From: Bacillota bacterium
Lineage (GTDB): Bacteria; Bacillota; Clostridia; Lachnospirales; Lachnospiraceae
DNA: 64,000 bases
Direction: 5' to 3'
NCBI GenBank assembly: GCA_023436225.1
Contig: JAEZKA010000105.1
Location: 1 to 64,000 of the forward strand
Positions 26,546 through 35,702 of the stretch are shown here, piece by piece (position 1 is the first letter of the stretch; every line of letters begins with the position of its first letter). Position numbers and translations under genes: made by a program. The notes beneath the pieces were generated by a model. It did not search any database, was not told where the DNA came from, and worked only from the letters and a program-made list of their open reading frames with translations.

Positions 26546-27559
26546 CTAATATTTTCTGCCCTTTCTCTTCTTAAATAACATGATCAAAGCCCCGAAGCCC
26601 ATGGCACAAGCCAGGGTAATCGATCCGCCTACAATACCGGACAGACTGGTTCCCAGTTTACCATCTGCTGTAACATCCTCTGCTAAAGCATAATCAGGTA
26701 AAAACGCAGTAGTATTCTGTAGTGTCTGAGCTGCCTCATGAAGATTAGAAGCACTGCCTATCTCTGCTTTCCCGGCAACCTTCCCGATTGCCCACTCCAA
26801 ACCATCCGGGTTAGCTGATGCGAACCAGGAGAATACTCCTCCAACTAAAAGCGCTGCCACGATAAAGCCTATATAAACCTTCTTCATTGAAGCATTTCCT
26901 GCTGAGCCTTGACCAAGAGCCTGCTCTAGGATGCTCTTACGATTATGATATACATAGCATAATACTGCTGCAGTTACGATACCCTCTACAATACCAATTG
27001 CAAGATGAATCGGCTGCATCACGATAACAAAAGCACGAAACGGAAGCTCTGTAATCCCGGATAATAGTGTCTGTATTACTACACCAAATGCACCCAGCTG
27101 CAGACCGACCACGACGGCGGCGATAGCAGCAAGCGTTATTCTGCCTGTCGTCATTTTCTTCTTTAAAATTTTTTTATAAATCAAAGGATAGGCTACCAGG
27201 CAGGGTAATATAGCGATATTGAAAATATTACATCCCAAAGCAAGTAAGCCGCCATCTGCAAAGAATAAACATTGAATCAGCAAAACACAGGACAGTGTAA
27301 TCACTGCCGGAAAAGGTCCAAGTAAGGCGGCAAGAAGAATTCCTCCCCCAATGTGCCCACTGGAACCGGTGACCGGTATCGTAAAATTGATCATCTGTGC
27401 TGCAAAGATAAAGGCTCCCATGACTCCCATCATTGGAATCTTATTTTCTTCATAATCATACTTTTTCACTTTAGAAACACTATAGCCTATGGCACCTGTT
27501 GAAACTACGTTCATTGTAGCACCTACTGCCACCGATAATAATGCGTCCGACATATGCAT
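26546..27559 (-). CDS. nikMN: ECF nickel transporter substrate-specificity protein (NikMN/CbiM type)
   Basis: A 337-residue membrane protein. The start MHMSDALLS corresponds to the Met-His N-terminus that holds the metal in CbiM/NikM proteins, where the cleaved or exposed N-terminal residues form the nickel site. GSSGHIGGGILLAALLGP is a strong family signature. The C-terminal part (about 225-337) has a helix, an exported loop with NPDGLEWAIGKV, and a final helix, as in NikN-type fusions. Nickel is favoured over cobalt by the lar neighbours. It begins 4 bp after larB. Confidence 0.92.
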   Translation of the reverse strand: MHMSDALLSVAVGATMNVVSTGAIGYSVSKVKKYDYEENKIPMMGVMGAFIFAAQMINFTIPVTGSSGHIGGGILLAALLGPFPAVITLSCVLLIQCLFFADGGLLALGCNIFNIAILPCLVAYPLIYKKILKKKMTTGRITLAAIAAVVVGLQLGAFGVVIQTLLSGITELPFRAFVIVMQPIHLAIGIVEGIVTAAVLCYVYHNRKSILEQALGQGSAGNASMKKVYIGFIVAALLVGGVFSWFASANPDGLEWAIGKVAGKAEIGSASNLHEAAQTLQNTTAFLPDYALAEDVTADGKLGTSLSGIVGGSITLACAMGFGALIMLFKKRKGRKY

Positions 27560-27562
27560 AAA

Positions 27563-28303
27563 TTATACCCCCATCCTATTAATTTGAGTTGCGATATATC
27601 CCGCACCAAAACCATTATCGATATTAACCACTGCCAGGCCTTCTGCACAGGAATTTAACATTGTTAACAGAGCGGATACGCCTCCAAAGTTTGCCCCGTA
27701 GCCAATGGAGGTCGGAACGGCAATCACCGGCTTATCTACCAGGCCAGCCACAACACCACCCAAAGCTCCTTCCATCCCCGCGACCGCAATTACGCAATTC
27801 GCCTGGCGGATCTCTTCTACCCTGGATAATAGGCGATGAATGCCCGCTACGCCTACATCATAAATTCGGGTTACTTGACTTCCGAAGAATTCTGCTGTTT
27901 GGGCAGCCTCCTCCGCCACAGGTATATCTGAGGTACCACCGGTACAAACCACCACATTTCCGATGCGCTTCTTATCCTGCCTCTGTATGGATAAGATTCG
28001 TGACAGGCTGTCATATTCTGCCATTGGTAGTGCTTCCTTCACTTTCTCATACTGTTCCATTGTTGCTCTCGTCCCAAGTACATTGGTGCCCTTCTCATGA
28101 AAGCTTTGATAAATCCGAACCAGGTGTTCTATCGATTTCCCCTGGCAGAATACGACCTCTCCGAAGCCGGAACGCAATTCTCTATGATGATCCAGCTTAG
28201 CAAAGCCTAAATCCTCATAGGGTAATTTTTTTAGGAGCTCCTCTGCCTGTGTGATTGACATTTCGTTATTTTTCACCTGCTCCAACAAATTATGTATATC
28301 CAT
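27563..28303 (-). CDS. larB: Pyridinium-3,5-biscarboxylic acid mononucleotide synthase LarB
   Basis: A 246-residue LarB with a C-terminal domain related to AIR carboxylase (PurE). LarB carboxylates and hydrolyses nicotinic acid adenine dinucleotide as the first step of the nickel-pincer cofactor. Visible blocks are YEDLGFAKLDHHRELR, GFGEVVFCQGKS, VCTGGTSDIPVAEEAA, VIAVAGMEGALGGVVAGL and PTSIGYGANFGG. The ATG at 28303 follows CAGGAGG by 6 nt; a longer TTG version would put that site inside the coding region. It is the first gene of the lar/nik run and has a long leader with a terminator upstream. Confidence 0.95.
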   Translation of the reverse strand: MDIHNLLEQVKNNEMSITQAEELLKKLPYEDLGFAKLDHHRELRSGFGEVVFCQGKSIEHLVRIYQSFHEKGTNVLGTRATMEQYEKVKEALPMAEYDSLSRILSIQRQDKKRIGNVVVCTGGTSDIPVAEEAAQTAEFFGSQVTRIYDVGVAGIHRLLSRVEEIRQANCVIAVAGMEGALGGVVAGLVDKPVIAVPTSIGYGANFGGVSALLTMLNSCAEGLAVVNIDNGFGAGYIATQINRMGV

Positions 28304-28423
28304 CTTCATCCTCCTGGTCTCTGTCAATTATAAACCAACTCTTGGCTAGGTGTATCATCTTAAAATGAACTAGGTCCACCTGCATGGAGTTTTTCTTATC
28401 ATACTGTAAAAATACCTATATGA

Positions 28424-28478
28424 TAAAAAAATCATGAATAAACAGCGGCAGTTCTCAACCGGCTGAATCTTCATGATT
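28424..28478 (-). terminator. Leader terminator upstream of larB
   Basis: On the minus strand, a 9-bp outer stem (AATCATGAA/TTCATGATT) with a paired inner region (CAGCCGGTT/AACTGCCGCTG) is followed by seven T residues. It lies between the promoter and the larB start, so transcription could be attenuated. Leader bases near 28530-28540 (TTCATG) could pair with its 5' arm. Confidence 0.75.
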
Positions 28479-28675
28479 CCATTTACATATTAGTTTCCAT
28501 AGAAAGCACGCTATCCAAACTTTCGATTCCATGAATGATAACCTGCCAGCAACGATTTACAGGCTACAGCACGATCGAATAAAACCTTTATAACTATAAT
28601 CACCATCTAATATCGGTGTTTTCTTCCTATACAGTATTTCCTACTGTTGACCACCTTCTTGATGGCCGATGCAAT
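28479..28675 (-). ncRNA. Structured leader of the lar/nik transcript, class unknown
   Basis: About 200 nt between the promoter and the terminator. Successive hairpins are visible on the minus strand: GGCCATC/GGTGGTC, ACAGTA/TACTGT with loop GGAAA, and CACC/GGTG. A longer, less certain region follows, with GTAGCCTGTAAATCG and CTGGCAGG. It does not match the NiCo (GCAGGCAA repeats) or cobalamin (GCCACTG) riboswitch signatures that I know. A metal- or cofactor-responsive leader is an inference from the architecture. Confidence 0.5.
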
Positions 28676-28681
28676 AATTAT

Positions 28682-28709
28682 ATCATATCACATTTATAAA
28701 TATCGTCAA
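28682..28709 (-). promoter_or_regulatory. Promoter of the lar/nik transcript
   Basis: Minus-strand TTGACG and TATGAT with 16-bp spacing, located just 58 bp after the DUF3842 stop. TATAAT overlaps a few bases downstream as an alternative -10. Confidence 0.7.
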
Positions 28710-28766
28710 GCTTTTATCAGCTTTTACACGCCCTTTTATACACCTATAAAAAATTCAATCAAAGCA

Positions 28767-29213
28767 CTACGGCTGCTCCTGTCCTACCAGATAGTCCATT
28801 ACCAGCTTAATACAGTAATCAATATAGGTTTCTGTCGTTGCATTCAAGTCAAAAGCAATAGTAATGTTACAACGGTTGAGAGGAACTAATATCTTTCGCG
28901 CCGGACAGGAGCTGATAGCCAAGGCCATCTCAGGAGTAAGCTCCCCCAGCATGGAATTTGCTGCAATGATAGCGATCGGTCCAAGTATCAGATCGGACTG
29001 GTATACGGTTCGCTTAATTGCATTCTCTCCTGTTGCCCCAATATCAGCGCCAGCTTTCAACATCGAGTTGGTTGCATTGGAATTGGTCCCAATTGCACAT
29101 ATAGTAATTCCCTTATCCTTTTCAATCTGCTTACGCAGCTTACCTACGATACTTTTGCCTATACCGCCACCTTGCCCGTCAATTACTGTTATCATCAATT
29201 CCTTTTGCATCAT
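28767..29213 (-). CDS. DUF3842 family protein
   Basis: A 148-residue protein of the clostridial DUF3842 family. It begins with MITVIDGQGGGIGKSIVGKL, resembling a glycine-rich nucleotide-binding loop, then CAIGTNSNATNSMLKAGAD, TGENAI and GPIAIIAANSMLGELTP. The pattern recalls Rossmann-like sensors of nucleotides or dinucleotides, but the function is not known. GAGAGGAAG precedes the ATG. It is oriented with the lar/nik genes, but a separate promoter follows it, so it may not be in that operon. Its proximity to nickel-cofactor genes is noted but not explained. Confidence 0.85.
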   Translation of the reverse strand: MMQKELMITVIDGQGGGIGKSIVGKLRKQIEKDKGITICAIGTNSNATNSMLKAGADIGATGENAIKRTVYQSDLILGPIAIIAANSMLGELTPEMALAISSCPARKILVPLNRCNITIAFDLNATTETYIDYCIKLVMDYLVGQEQP

Positions 29214-29449
29214 CTTACTTCCTCTCGTACTATTATTAAGGCTATTAATTACACCTGCCTTGCTTCTAATTGGTCTTATATCACATACTTCCCATGCTTA
29301 CACTTCCGGATCGACTAATCCTTCCGGTCACTGTCCATCCCCTCTATCATCCACATAAAATAGTATATCGTTATTATTATAAACTTTACCCATTATTTGT
29401 GTCAATTTATTAAGACCGTAATAACATGCAAAACACCAAGTATAGAATC

Positions 29450-29489
29450 AAAAAATCCGAAATCACCAACCGGTAATTTCGGATTTTTA
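29450..29489 (-). terminator. Terminator after tRNA-Glu
   Basis: A long stem AAAAATCCGAAAT/ATTTCGGATTTTT with an inner ACC/GGT pair lies directly 3' of the tRNA on the minus strand and ends in a T run. Confidence 0.88.
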
Positions 29490-29493
29490 TTAG

Positions 29494-29565
29494 CAGCTCG
29501 TAGGGGAATCGAACCCCTGTTTCCGCCGTGAGAGGGCGGCGTCTTGACCCCTTGACCAACGAGCC
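29494..29565 (-). tRNA. tRNA-Glu (anticodon CTC)
   Basis: The 72-nt minus-strand sequence folds into a standard cloverleaf: acceptor stem GGCTCGT/ACGAGCT (first pair G-U), D arm GTC...GAC, anticodon stem CCGCC/GGCGG with loop CTCTCAC (anticodon CTC, Glu GAG codons), and T arm AGGGG-TTCGATT-CCCCT. The 3' CCA is not encoded. It is flanked by its own promoter and terminator, so it is a single-gene unit. Confidence 0.96.
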
Positions 29566-29580
29566 TTAAGAACAATATTT

Positions 29581-29609
29581 ATTCTACACTATGCGAAAGA
29601 AAAAATCAA
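29581..29609 (-). promoter_or_regulatory. Promoter of tRNA-Glu
   Basis: Minus-strand TTGATT and TAGAAT separated by 17 bp, with the -10 element ending 16 bp before the tRNA 5' end. Confidence 0.75.
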
Positions 29610-29803
29610 GCCCTTTTTTAATGTTTTTTTTGAATTGTTTTACCAATTGATACATTTCGTTATTATGACGATATAAAGTATCTTTTCGGCTATCGCTCTT
29701 ATGTAAAATAACGTGGTAATTTTCGACATTATCCGTTATATGTAAATGTATGTCATCGTAAACTACTCCTTAATACTTGTTCAATCAATTACAGCTCCAT
29801 TTT

Positions 29804-30415
29804 TCAATCCTTTTTAGATAAGAATAGCCTTAACCCAAATAAGATTAATAGAACTCCTACTACAAAATTCATAACGGTCATGATACTCTGTGGAAGAAAT
29901 CTACTGACAATGGTACCTAGCAATGCAATGATACTAAGAAAGCTTAACGTGGATAGGATACAACCAAAGCCATAGTAGAACAACTGAAGCTTATTCAGCT
30001 TATGTTCGATGACCTGAGTAGAGAATACTCCACTCCAGAATAGAATTGTAAGGGGATTTGATGCTGTCAGCAGCAACCCCTTCAGAAAAATATTATCCTG
30101 CTTCTTGGCTGAAAACGATAAAAATGTAGGTAGAACATTCATTCCAAGAGCTCCGGTAATCATACTTATACCAAACAACATAAGAATAATACATCCGATT
30201 AGCTTAATTAACCTTTGAATCTTTATGTTTTTCATAATCGCGGCAACACCAAGCCCGGACAGCAGAATATAGAGGCCGTCAACCATGGTAATGGCCAAGA
30301 CAAGAACTAACCCGGATAGTAATCCCTCAGAAGCAGAAGTTTTAAAGACCAGTAAACACATTGGACCTATGGCTAGCTGTAGCAAAATTCCAAAACGTAA
30401 CCCTTTCCATATCAT
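29804..30415 (-). CDS. LysE-family amino acid exporter
   Basis: A 203-residue protein with six predicted membrane helices, as usual for LysE/RhtB translocators. The N-terminal region FGILLQLAIGPMCLLVFKTS carries the family's GPM-type motif, and SNPLTILFWSGVF, near the middle, is the second conserved block. It probably exports an amino acid or related metabolite; the substrate is not evident. The ATG at 30415 has AAAGGTGG 5 nt upstream, whereas a longer start at 30469 has none. It stands alone between the tRNA and polC. Confidence 0.85.
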   Translation of the reverse strand: MIWKGLRFGILLQLAIGPMCLLVFKTSASEGLLSGLVLVLAITMVDGLYILLSGLGVAAIMKNIKIQRLIKLIGCIILMLFGISMITGALGMNVLPTFLSFSAKKQDNIFLKGLLLTASNPLTILFWSGVFSTQVIEHKLNKLQLFYYGFGCILSTLSFLSIIALLGTIVSRFLPQSIMTVMNFVVGVLLILFGLRLFLSKKD

Positions 30416-30660
30416 AGTAACCACCTTTTCTATTCCTCTATTGGAATATATATGTAAATTACTTGTCATACTACCATATCCCTTTCTGACTGTAAATACA
30501 AAATAATCGTCAATAAACCTTCAAATATTTCGTGACTTCCTTAGAATAATTTAAATTCTTCTTTGAGATCATTATTGTTTTATCAGGTGTTTCCCATGGA
30601 TTTTCATCTAATCTATGAAAAGGCTATAATCTTAATTTCATGTTAATATTTTTAAACTAG

Positions 30661-30682
30661 ATGAATTGATAAATCAATTCAT
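30661..30682. repeat. Short palindrome ATGAATTGAT
   Basis: A perfect 10-bp inverted repeat with a 2-base centre (ATGAATTGAT-AA-ATCAATTCAT). It lies in the 476-bp spacer between polC and the LysE gene, which has no supported gene. An operator or simple hairpin is possible. Confidence 0.5.
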
Positions 30683-30696
30683 TTGTCATGAATGAA

Positions 30697-30743
30697 AATG
30701 CACCTTTAAACATTAGATTTTATCTAACCTTTAAAGGTGCATT
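30697..30743 (-). terminator. Large hairpin downstream of polC
   Basis: A 14-bp perfect outer stem (AATGCACCTTTAAA/TTTAAAGGTGCATT) with an inner TTAGAT/ATCTAA pairing. The minus-strand tail is TTTTCATT. It is placed about 150 bp after the polC stop and probably terminates the polC transcript. Confidence 0.65.
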
Positions 30744-30891
30744 ATAGTCTAACAATGAGTCCAAAAACACGAATGCCGTAATATACAAAGCAATTAACAA
30801 TCAAGTAGATCATAACACCTTCGTATATCAGCAAGTCCGTGCATTAGCCATACATCAACTTGCACTCGTCAATTCCTGACCGCGAAGCAGT

Positions 30892-33800
30892 TTATTGCAG
30901 GAAATCCATCAGGGACATCTGATTGGAAGCCGGAAGCTCGCCAAACAATCCCATTTTAGCCATATTATCTACCACCGTGGAGCTTACCTTACAACGAATC
31001 TTAAAATCATCCCTTGACAGGAAGGGTCCCTGCTTAGCAGCCTCTACTACCGCATCTGCAGCCTTATCACCAAGTCCGTCAATGGTACTTAAGGATGGCA
31101 TCAGTTTACCATCTATAATCTGGAAAGCGTGAGCCTTTGCGGTATAAATATCAATCGGCAGGAACTGAAAGCCACGTGCATACATTTCCTGAACGATTCT
31201 CATATCCTTGAAGGTGTCCTGCTCCTTCTTAGTCAAGGTATTACTGCGCTTCTTGTAATCAGCAATATGCTGTTCCAGTACATTTCTACCAAGGCACATT
31301 AGCTCATAATTAAAGGCAGAAGCACGGATCGAGAAATAGGCTGCATAATAAGCCAGCGGATAATACACCTTAAAAAATGCGATACGAAAGGCCATCATAA
31401 CATAAGCAGCTGCATGAGCCTTCGGGAACATGTACTTAATCTGCTTACAGGACCAGATATACCAATCCGGTACACCTGCCGCTACCATTGCCTGCTCCAT
31501 CTCTGACGTTAATCCCTTGCCTTTACGTACACTTTCCATGATCTTAAAGGATTGACCGGGCTCCACACCGGTTGCAATCAGGAAGATCATGATATCATCA
31601 CGGGTACAGATTGCAGTGGACAAAGTACATTTTTCATTCTGAATTAAGGTCTGAGCATTATTCAGCCATACGTCCGTCCCATGGGACAGACCGGAGATAC
31701 GAACCAGGTCAGAGAAGGACTTTGGCTGTGTATCCTTCACCATCTGCATAACAAAATCCGTACCAAACTCCGGAATACCAAGACAGCCTAACTCACAACC
31801 GTCGATATCCTTCGGTGCAATGCCAAGGGCCTTAGTATCATGGAATAAGGATAGTACCTTCTCATCGTCCAGCCGAATCTTCTGGGCATTGAGTCCGGTC
31901 AGATCCTCCAGCATACGGATCATCGTCGGATCGTCGTGGCCGAGAATATCTAACTTTAATAGATTATGATCAATGGAATGATAATCAAAATGAGTGGTAA
32001 TGGTCTTCGTCGTCATATCATTTGCCGGACGCTGCACGGGAGTAAAGGAATAGATATTCTCGCCGTGAGGCAATACTACGATACCACCCGGATGCTGTCC
32101 GGTGGTTCTTCTAACACCAACGCAGCCATCTACAATACGATCAATCTCTACGTTTCTCTTATGGATACCGCGTTCTTCATAATAGTTCTTAACGTAGCCA
32201 AAAGCTGTCTTATCCGCCAAGGTACCAATTGTACCGGCACGGAAGGTGTGCCCTTTACCAAAGAGGACCTCTGTATAATCATGGGCCTTACTCTGGTATT
32301 CACCGGAGAAGTTTAAGTCGATATCCGGCTCCTTATCACCGTAGAAGCCCAAGAAGGTCTCGAAGGGAATATCATGTCCGTCCTTCTCCAGAGGATTACC
32401 ACAAACCGGACAATTACGGTCAGGCATATCGCAACCGGAGCTTCCACCATACCTTTTAACCTCCTCCGAATCAAAATCAGAGTAATGACAGTTTAGGCAG
32501 TAATAATGAGGTGCCAAGGGATTTACCTCTGTGATACCAGCCATCGTTGCGACGAAGGAAGATCCTACGGAACCACGGGAGCCTACCAGATAGCCATCCT
32601 CATTTGATTTCCATACCAGCTTCTGAGCGATGATATACATAACCGCGAAGCCATTATTGATAATTGACTTTAGCTCATGTTCCAGACGTGCCTCTACCGG
32701 CGCAGGCAGGGGATCTCCATACATAGAATGAGCCTTATCATAGCAGATATTACGTAGGTTTTCTTCAGAATTAGGCAGCACCGGAGGACATTTATCCGGT
32801 CTTACCGGTGATATCTTCTCGATTCGATCAGCAATCAGATTACTGTTAGTGATAACCACCTCTTCTGCCTTAGCTCTACCTAAATAAGAGAATTCCTCCA
32901 ACATCTCTTCCGTGGTGCGAAGATATAAAGCCGCTTGTTCATCTGCGTCCTTAAAGCCCTTACCGGCAAGAATGATTCTACGGTATACCTCGTCCTCTGG
33001 ATCTAAGAAATGAACGTCGCAGGTAGCTACCACCGGTTTGTTATATTCTTCTCCCAGAGCGACAATCCTGCGATTCAACTCCATCAGATCTTCCTTCGTA
33101 TTGATATCCTTATCATCGCTTCGCTCACTACGAATCAAGAATTCATTATTACAAAGCGGCTGGATTTCAAGATAATCATAGAAATCCACCAGCTTAGCAA
33201 TTTGTTCATGGGATTTGTTTGTGAGTACCGCCTGGAAGATCTCGCCTGCTTCACAGGCAGAGCCCAGAATTATTCCTTCCCTGCATTCCATAAGCAGACT
33301 CTTCGGAATCTTCGGACGCTTGTTATAATACTCGATATGGGATAAGGATACCATCTTATACAGATTAACTCTACCCACATCACTTGCAGCCAGTAGGATC
33401 GCATGGTAAGCAGGAAGCTTACGGATTGCTTCTGCAGTCATCTTACCAAGCTTATCAATCTCATCTACCTTATTAATCTCACGCTCTTTCAGCATTGTAA
33501 CGAACTTCATGAAAATCTCTGCCGTTGCTCCTGCATCATCCACTGCACGATGATGATTTTCCAGAGAGATATTAAGAGCCTTCGCTACCACATTTAATCG
33601 ATGTCTGCTTAGCTCCGGTAGGAGAATACGGGATAAACCAACCGTATCGATCACAGTGTAATCAATATCAAGCCCTATTCTTGACGCATTTTTACTTATA
33701 AAGCCCACGTCAAAGGAAGCATTATGAGCGACTAGAATGCAGCCCTCGCAAAAGGCCAGGAACTCAGGCAATATCAAATCAATGGTCGGGGAAGTAATGA

Positions 33801-35505
33801 CCATATTATCATTAATTGAGGTCAGCTGTTCAATCTCATAGGGAATGGGAACCTCCGGATTGACAAAGGTACTGTAACGGTCCGTAATCACTCCATTCAT
33901 TACCTTCACTGCACCGATTTCAATGATACGATCATTGGTCTGGCTAAAGCCGGTGGTCTCAATATCAAAGACTACAAAGGAGTCATCAAGACTCTGCCCT
34001 TTTGCATTGGTTACAACCTCTTTGAGGTCATCCACCAGATAAGCCTCCATCCCATAGATCACCTTGAAATTCTTCGCCCGTTTCTGTTCCTCTTCATCCG
34101 CATAATCCTTCGGATTAATGGCATGACTGGCGTCCGGGAAGGCTTGTACAACACCATGGTCAGTAATCGCGATGGCAGAATGTCCCCATTTGAAGGCACG
34201 CTTTACCATTTTCTTTACATCGACCACGGAGTCCATATCACTCATCATTGTATGAGCATGAAGCTCCACACGTTTAACAGGTGCATTATCATTTCTTGAA
34301 TTACTTAAGAAATCACCGATTGTCTTAATACCTATGACCGAGCCAATCGTGATATCTCTCTCGTAGGTATCGTTCTGCGCGATACCCTTTAATGAAAAGA
34401 ACCCGCCCGGCTTTAATAGCGCAGTAATCTCATCCACTTCAATTGTCTTCGCATACAGCTTGACCTTGATGGAATCCGTATAATCTGTCATTACAAAGGT
34501 AATAATGCTTTTTTCATTACCAATGGTTCTGGTATCCGGCTTTATCAGCTTGCCTCGTATGACCACTTCTCCGATCTCCGCAATGATATCACAGATCGGA
34601 ACGATAGCACCTTCAAAATTCTTACCATATACGACGGATGGATCCTGAGGTAATTTTCGATAACTTCCCTTACCTTTATCATAGGCACTCTTACCAAAGC
34701 TCTTAGCCGCTGTCTGTTTTGGTGGCTCTGTTTTAGGAGAAGTATTCTTCGGTAACTCTGCTTTTACTGCATCCGCCTTTGCTAAAGTACCTTTATCTGA
34801 CCCGCTTGTGACTTCTTGTGAGGCCTTCGTTTGACCTATTACCAAACTACCCTCTTCCTTTTTGTATCCAGTCTCGCCAGCCTCCACACCGGCAGCCTGC
34901 TCCTGCCCACCGGAGAGATTTACCGCAAAGCCTTCCTCCAGAGCCTCCTTCTCAGACATACGAAGCATCTGCTTACGATATTCCTGTTCATAGTCCTTAT
35001 TTTTTTCTTTTGGTTCAATATAATCCATTACCACATGAACCGTATAATCGAACCGTTCCTGGAACATGGTCTCCAGGAAGTCCTTTAATTTTGTCATCTT
35101 TTCTTTTGCAACACAACTGTCTGTAACGCGAACCGTAATCCTCATATCCTCTACGGTTACCTCTGCAGTAGAAAAAAGATGGTAGGTTACAACACTAACC
35201 TCCTTCAGTTCCTCCAGAATACTATCCCGATAAATCGGATACAGCTTAGTCAGTGTATATTGGGCAGACAACTCAAACCTAGGCTTAAGTATAGCTTTGT
35301 TCCCGGTATGTAAAAAGAGCTGCCGATTCAGCAGTTCTTCCATCTTTCTTATATGAACTCTGCCAATCAGCCGGTTACTTCGAAAGCAGACGAAGATATT
35401 CTTCGTCTGCTTCGAAGCGATTACCTTAACAACATCCACTTCGCTATAAAGCTTCTGCAATTCCTGATCGGCAGAGACTTGATCAAATGCTTCAAAAAAT
35501 AACAT
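30892..35505 (-). CDS. polC: DNA polymerase III alpha subunit, PolC type
   Basis: A 1537-residue Gram-positive replicative polymerase. In order: N-terminal region, OB-fold region (VVIRGKLIKPDTRTIGNE), PHP domain (ELHAHTMMSDMDSV), inserted DEDDh 3'-5' exonuclease (FVVFDIETTGFSQTNDRIIE, LVAHNASFDVGF, HHRAVDDAGATAEIF), then the catalytic palm with PDIDLNFSGEYQ and the finger domain QHPGGIVVLP. Length is near the usual 1430-1500. The start at 35505 has GGATGGAG 7 nt upstream. A longer frame reading to 35655 translates an 18-bp tandem repeat and is unlikely to be used. It follows ispG in the conserved housekeeping block. Confidence 0.96.
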   Translation of the reverse strand: MLFFEAFDQVSADQELQKLYSEVDVVKVIASKQTKNIFVCFRSNRLIGRVHIRKMEELLNRQLFLHTGNKAILKPRFELSAQYTLTKLYPIYRDSILEELKEVSVVTYHLFSTAEVTVEDMRITVRVTDSCVAKEKMTKLKDFLETMFQERFDYTVHVVMDYIEPKEKNKDYEQEYRKQMLRMSEKEALEEGFAVNLSGGQEQAAGVEAGETGYKKEEGSLVIGQTKASQEVTSGSDKGTLAKADAVKAELPKNTSPKTEPPKQTAAKSFGKSAYDKGKGSYRKLPQDPSVVYGKNFEGAIVPICDIIAEIGEVVIRGKLIKPDTRTIGNEKSIITFVMTDYTDSIKVKLYAKTIEVDEITALLKPGGFFSLKGIAQNDTYERDITIGSVIGIKTIGDFLSNSRNDNAPVKRVELHAHTMMSDMDSVVDVKKMVKRAFKWGHSAIAITDHGVVQAFPDASHAINPKDYADEEEQKRAKNFKVIYGMEAYLVDDLKEVVTNAKGQSLDDSFVVFDIETTGFSQTNDRIIEIGAVKVMNGVITDRYSTFVNPEVPIPYEIEQLTSINDNMVITSPTIDLILPEFLAFCEGCILVAHNASFDVGFISKNASRIGLDIDYTVIDTVGLSRILLPELSRHRLNVVAKALNISLENHHRAVDDAGATAEIFMKFVTMLKEREINKVDEIDKLGKMTAEAIRKLPAYHAILLAASDVGRVNLYKMVSLSHIEYYNKRPKIPKSLLMECREGIILGSACEAGEIFQAVLTNKSHEQIAKLVDFYDYLEIQPLCNNEFLIRSERSDDKDINTKEDLMELNRRIVALGEEYNKPVVATCDVHFLDPEDEVYRRIILAGKGFKDADEQAALYLRTTEEMLEEFSYLGRAKAEEVVITNSNLIADRIEKISPVRPDKCPPVLPNSEENLRNICYDKAHSMYGDPLPAPVEARLEHELKSIINNGFAVMYIIAQKLVWKSNEDGYLVGSRGSVGSSFVATMAGITEVNPLAPHYYCLNCHYSDFDSEEVKRYGGSSGCDMPDRNCPVCGNPLEKDGHDIPFETFLGFYGDKEPDIDLNFSGEYQSKAHDYTEVLFGKGHTFRAGTIGTLADKTAFGYVKNYYEERGIHKRNVEIDRIVDGCVGVRRTTGQHPGGIVVLPHGENIYSFTPVQRPANDMTTKTITTHFDYHSIDHNLLKLDILGHDDPTMIRMLEDLTGLNAQKIRLDDEKVLSLFHDTKALGIAPKDIDGCELGCLGIPEFGTDFVMQMVKDTQPKSFSDLVRISGLSHGTDVWLNNAQTLIQNEKCTLSTAICTRDDIMIFLIATGVEPGQSFKIMESVRKGKGLTSEMEQAMVAAGVPDWYIWSCKQIKYMFPKAHAAAYVMMAFRIAFFKVYYPLAYYAAYFSIRASAFNYELMCLGRNVLEQHIADYKKRSNTLTKKEQDTFKDMRIVQEMYARGFQFLPIDIYTAKAHAFQIIDGKLMPSLSTIDGLGDKAADAVVEAAKQGPFLSRDDFKIRCKVSSTVVDNMAKMGLFGELPASNQMSLMDFLQ

Positions 35506-35566
35506 GGCTATTCTCCATCCCGCATATCTAAACTTCGAGTTAGTTTGTGCCAAGTGTGTATTATAT

Positions 35567-35653
35567 ACTTTGTGTGTACTATACACTTTATGTGCACTAT
35601 TCACTTTGTGTTCACTATACACTTTAGTGTGTTCGATACACTTTATAATGCAC
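35567..35653. repeat. 18-bp tandem repeat upstream of polC
   Basis: Four and a half copies of an ACTTTGTGTNCACTATAC-type unit (18, 18, 18 and 19 bp, then a partial copy) lie between the ispG stop and the polC start. The units differ by one to four bases. There are no spacers, so it is not a CRISPR array. Confidence 0.85.
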
Positions 35654-35702
35654 ATTCAGATGATGCCGGCACAAACTTTCAAATGAAAATTAATGTCTTT
35701 TA

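Noticed and set aside
27661..28200. 179-residue plus-strand frame opposite larB
   Set aside because: Long antisense frames arise from the codon bias of larB. The protein is proline-rich with no recognisable domain or ribosome binding site.
28479..28675. NiCo or cobalamin riboswitch upstream of larB
   Set aside because: The recurring GCAGGCAA-type and GCCACTG-type core sequences that I associate with these classes are not visible on either strand.
35549..35653. Possible CRISPR array upstream of polC
   Set aside because: The 18-bp units are contiguous without spacers and are too short and too variable for CRISPR repeats; no cas genes are present.
35505..35655. Longer PolC N-terminus reading through the tandem repeat
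   Set aside because: A ribosome binding site at the right distance precedes the ATG at 35505. The extra 50 residues are translated repeat with no similarity to PolC.
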